A stretch of DNA of 64,000 bases, taken from the NCBI RefSeq assembly GCF_000702065.1, contig NZ_JNKN01000004.1:43964-107963 (forward strand). The letters run 5' to 3'. This DNA is from Kandleria vitulina DSM 20405 (GTDB taxonomy: Bacteria > Bacillota_I > Bacilli_A > Erysipelotrichales > Coprobacillaceae). The translations under genes were made by a program, and so were the position numbers. Of the stretch, positions 61,901 to 64,000 are shown one piece after another. Every line of letters begins with the position of its first letter. The first letter of the stretch is position 1. The notes below the pieces were generated by a model, which saw only the letters and a list, made by a program, of their open reading frames with translations, was not told where the DNA came from and did no database searches.

Positions 61901-63240
61901 TTAGGACTGATTGGCTTTGGTGATTTTACAAAGCTTTGCATACGATCTACAATCAATCCATTCTTGATCTTGACTGCACCAAATTCAGTGATGTGGTCAT
62001 CAATCTGCGATAGACCTGTCGTTTCCAAATCGAATGAAACAAAGGTTAAATCATTAAGAGGAATAGAACTTACATTCATGACACTTGTAAAGTCCATATC
62101 AATCATATTGAGTTCTACCCCATAAATCATCTTGATATTATTGCTTTTAGCAGCTGATTGTGCATCTGGGAATGACTGTACGTTACCATGATCAGTAACC
62201 GCAACAGCCTTATGTCCCCATTTTGCAGCCTGCTTTATATAATCCGCAACGGGATTCATACCATCAAGTGTAGACATGTTGGAATGCATATGCAATTCAA
62301 CACGTTTCTCTTTTGCTTGATCTTCTCTTTCTTTTGGAGAAGGAATAATCTCAATATCACGAGCCATGATAATCTGTTCCTGCGAGAATTTATCATATTC
62401 TACCTGACCCTTGACTCTGATCCATTTGCCACCTTTTTTAAGCTGATCTAAATCTTCCTTAGTGACACGTTTACTTTCAAAACGTTTTACAATAATACTA
62501 TCAGTATAATCAGTCACATAAAGTGTCTGAAGATGCTTTCCGCTTTTCAACTGCGTTGTTTCTTCCTTGAAGCAGTACCCTTGTACCATCGCATCTCTGA
62601 TATTCATATCAACTTCACACATCTTGACATGTGTATATTCTTTCTTATAAGAACGCTGTTTCCCCTTTTCAAAAGAATGAGAAGGTGCAGGTGCACTTGA
62701 TGAGACCATCTTTAATGCTTCAGGACTAACATAAGCATCAGCAGGATGATTAAGTTCTTCTTCTAATGCCTTATAATCCTCATTGTTTTTATCAATGTAA
62801 GTCTTAAATGAAATATGAAGACCAAACATCTGGAAATAATGTTCAAATACAGGATACAAGTTTGTAAACTGATTCACCTGTATCACATTGATAGCCTGTA
62901 TCAATAGCACATTATTCTTAAAAGACAAATCCTTCTTTTCTACTGTCGCAATCTCTGGATATCTGATTGCGAGCTTCTCAAAGATAAAAGCAGAGTATTC
63001 AAGAACCTCTGCTTCATCAAAGCTTTGTTTTGTTTCAAAGAAGAATTCAGTTGGATATGGGAAGTGATTACGTGAATCTAATAGACGTGTCACTTCATCT
63101 AATGGCAATAATTGAGCAGATGAAATGAAGAAGGTGTAATGATCATCATGATGTACGATAACACGCTTTATCTTTGAAGATAAAAGATGTGGTACATTGC
63201 TTAGCTCTAACTGCTTAAGCAAGATCGCCATTTTGTCCAT
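58918..63240 (-). CDS. polC: DNA polymerase III alpha subunit, Gram-positive type
   Basis: 1440-residue replicative polymerase, normal length. An N-terminal OB region is followed by the PHP domain start ELHMHSNMSTLDGMNPV near residue 325, the inserted DEDD proofreading exonuclease starting FVSFDLETTGL near 410, the PHP remainder, the polymerase core with a zinc-finger-like CPHCQHSEFFEDG...CPVCGTYM region near 920 and DIDLNFSG near 965. The C-terminus (HIETLSRMGVLDHL) binds DNA; LSIFDL at the very end resembles a clamp-binding motif. Follows rseP by 12 bp. Confidence 0.97.
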   Translation of the reverse strand: MDKMAILLKQLELSNVPHLLSSKIKRVIVHHDDHYTFFISSAQLLPLDEVTRLLDSRNHFPYPTEFFFETKQSFDEAEVLEYSAFIFEKLAIRYPEIATVEKKDLSFKNNVLLIQAINVIQVNQFTNLYPVFEHYFQMFGLHISFKTYIDKNNEDYKALEEELNHPADAYVSPEALKMVSSSAPAPSHSFEKGKQRSYKKEYTHVKMCEVDMNIRDAMVQGYCFKEETTQLKSGKHLQTLYVTDYTDSIIVKRFESKRVTKEDLDQLKKGGKWIRVKGQVEYDKFSQEQIIMARDIEIIPSPKEREDQAKEKRVELHMHSNMSTLDGMNPVADYIKQAAKWGHKAVAVTDHGNVQSFPDAQSAAKSNNIKMIYGVELNMIDMDFTSVMNVSSIPLNDLTFVSFDLETTGLSQIDDHITEFGAVKIKNGLIVDRMQSFVKSPKPISPKISELTSITNEDIKHAPTIEELMPKILEFFGDHLLVAHNGKFDIGMLDKDLRNMGQEPIQNTWIDSLPLARHLIPLMRSYRLGAVCNYYKIPYDGEEAHRADYDAEVLGLAFNSMVEDMKKRGIQDVNEINDLPIEESYKHAFPYHMTAIAKTHDGLKNMFRIISLANTKYFYRSERIPRAELEHYRDGLLYGSSCLNSKVFEIAATRNIEELREEIRFYDYIEIQPLVNAECLVYRHRYESLEDIQKIYERIIQVAKEEGKIIVATGDVHFLNPSDKIFRDVFISNDKLQINGRPHPLLVRGDPKALTPDCYFRTTDEMLKLFPYLSDEETYEYVVTNTNKIADLCDDEIQVVKDKLYPPHIENVDQKFKDLCYDTAHRLYGKELPEVVEKRLEREVSSIIKHGFAVIYYISALLVHASNDDGYLVGSRGSVGSSFAATMSGISEVNPLPPHYRCPHCQHSEFFEDGEIANGFDLPDKRCPVCGTYMKGDGHNIPFETFLGFNGDKVPDIDLNFSGEYQPKAHAFCRKIFGEAHSFRAGTIATVAEKTAYGYAKAYAERLGIEDTISGAELQRLADGCQGVKRTTGQHPAGIIVIPDDMEVFDFTPYQYPADDVNAAWKTTHFDFHKIHDNVLKFDILGHVDPTVTRKLQDLTGIDPMTIPTNDPYVMSLFTSSKALGIDLSYMNCKSGAIGLPEFGTRFVRSMLDATQPKSFNDLVIISGLSHGTDVYLGNAETLIKTGTCTLSNVIGCRDDIMVYLIEKGLPNKDAFDIMEVTRKGKAPKVFPDKGYVELMQKNNVPQWYIDSCLKIKYMFPKAHAAAYVYSALRIAWWKLYYPREYYTVYFTTRCDAYEIETMINGKEATWNRYQEILHLKSENKTSNKDEALITVFEVCMEMFDRGYHFSPLSLDKSDSRSFTLDKDDPFAIVPPFTSIDGLGDSVGDTVIAARNEHEFTSVEDVKKRTKLSNTHIETLSRMGVLDHLSESDQLSIFDL

Positions 63241-63252
63241 GTAAATTCCTCC

Positions 63253-64000
63253 TTAAAATAGTTTGATAATATCCTGGAATGTAATATAGAACATCAATAA
63301 TAAAATTAAACCAAGTCCAGCAGCCTGTAATGCATACTTCACATTAATTGGCAATTCTCTACCAATAACCCCTTCGATAATCGCAAAGAGTGTCTGAGCA
63401 CCATCTAGACCAGGCACTGGCATCAAGTTAAAGATACCAATATTGACAGACAACAGTGCCATCAAATAGAAGATTTCAGCTACCTGTCCATTTTCAGTAA
63501 CTGAAGCAGTTACCTTATAAATACCAACTGGTCCACTCATCTGTTTTACAGTTGAAGTGAAATTGACAACTAAAAGCTTCAAAGCATTAAAGATAGCTAA
63601 AGACATTGTACCAATTGTCGTAAATGTATTAGTAAATGCTTCTCCAATACCAAGACGACGTGTCTTTTGCATAATGCCAAGCTTATATCCTGCTGCATCT
63701 TTTTGATAAGTTACACTCATTGGGACATCCTGTTTCTTCCCATCTCTTTTGATAGTGACAATAAGTGATACCGTCTTTTCATTGTTATGGGCATCACCAG
63801 TTAAAGCTTTATTTAATCCTTCAATACTCTCAACAGGAAATTCCTGATGCGTATTCTGATCAGTAATCGCAACAATCTGATCATTGACTTTAAGCCCTGC
63901 CTTCTGTGCTGGTGTATCATTTAATACTTGTCCAATAACACAGTTATTGACTGGTGTTGTACCAACGCTCACGTTTAAGACGAGCATAATAACAATGGCC
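63253..64000 (-). CDS. rseP: RseP-family site-2 protease, 5' end outside window
   Basis: Intramembrane zinc metalloprotease of the RseP/RasP/YaeL family. About 249 C-terminal residues are visible; the HExxH motif and start lie beyond 64000. A PDZ domain spans VIGQVLNDTPAQKAGLKVNDQIVAI and on to about residue 100 of the visible part, followed by helices with the LMPVPGLDGAQTL motif, where Asp is the third zinc ligand. It cleaves anti-sigma factors and signal-peptide remnants in the membrane. The order rseP-polC matches Bacillus, with proS absent. Confidence 0.92.
   Translation of the reverse strand, partial: AIVIMLVLNVSVGTTPVNNCVIGQVLNDTPAQKAGLKVNDQIVAITDQNTHQEFPVESIEGLNKALTGDAHNNEKTVSLIVTIKRDGKKQDVPMSVTYQKDAAGYKLGIMQKTRRLGIGEAFTNTFTTIGTMSLAIFNALKLLVVNFTSTVKQMSGPVGIYKVTASVTENGQVAEIFYLMALLSVNIGIFNLMPVPGLDGAQTLFAIIEGVIGRELPINVKYALQAAGLGLILLLMFYITFQDIIKLF

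Overview
The window is low-GC, tightly packed chromosomal DNA of a member of the Bacillota. The evidence is a PolC-type replicative polymerase, a rseP-polC-rimP-nusA-ylxR-ylxQ-infB-rbfA block, an efp-asp23-nusB-xseA-xseB-ispA-dxs-tlyA-recN block, a comG pilus operon, and AGGAGG-like ribosome binding sites with TTGACA/TATAAT-like promoters. The short IF-2 (616 aa), the loss of folD, argR and proS from these blocks, and the base composition fit Erysipelotrichia best. That placement is inference, and I cannot name a genus. I saw no rRNA, tRNA or CRISPR array.

Layout. 1-9.1 kb (+ strand, with yfcE convergent): nucleoside salvage (mtnN), a U32 protein, an XRE regulator, an orphan PTS EIIB, an ACT-domain/UPF0210 pair, a DUF815 ATPase and a DUF2156-GNAT fusion. 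9.1-16.7 kb (+): a lineage-specific cassette of a small cationic protein whose best start is out of frame, a lipoprotein, a two-half fused ABC permease and its ATPase, then a separate response regulator/histidine kinase pair. 16.8-29.5 kb (- strand): DUF5688 protein, small membrane protein, deoB, xerD, dinB, and the conserved recN-to-efp block for DNA repair, isoprenoid precursors and transcription/translation factors. 29.6-33.2 kb (-): comGA to comGG. 33.3-42.8 kb: an accessory defence island. 42.8-64 kb (-): housekeeping genes (gloB-like hydrolase, rpmG, PBP2, lepA, ssb, acpS, trmB, rsuA, nagA, infB, nusA, polC, rseP).

The island is the most interesting part. It lies between the comG operon and the gloB-like gene and is flanked by an imperfect direct repeat (33331-33354 and 42780-42803). 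Its left side holds a decayed ABC-three-component (ABC-3C) system: an effector with no start codon and an A8 frameshift, an intact-looking middle component, and an ATPase cut off just after its P-loop half. Its right side holds a DUF3883 C-terminal remnant, an IS256-family transposase remnant and a noncoding stretch with two hairpins sharing a loop sequence. Between them is an intact four-gene operon on the - strand: a 1249-aa six-helix membrane protein with a duplicated cytoplasmic module and a beta-rich C-terminus, a BrxL-type AAA+/Lon-like protein, a 71-aa protein resembling only the extreme C-terminus of type I restriction subunit HsdR, and a GIY-YIG nuclease. BrxL normally acts within BREX; here there is no PglX, PglZ, BrxC, BrxA or BrxB. 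The unit may be an undescribed BrxL-based anti-phage system. That is a hypothesis from gene content and operon structure.

Other points: several genes (9352, 30374, 34092) carry a one-base frame problem at an A tract, which could be slippage, decay or sequencing error. comGF has its prepilin motif upstream of any normal start codon. EF-P has Arg where Bacillus has the modified Lys32.
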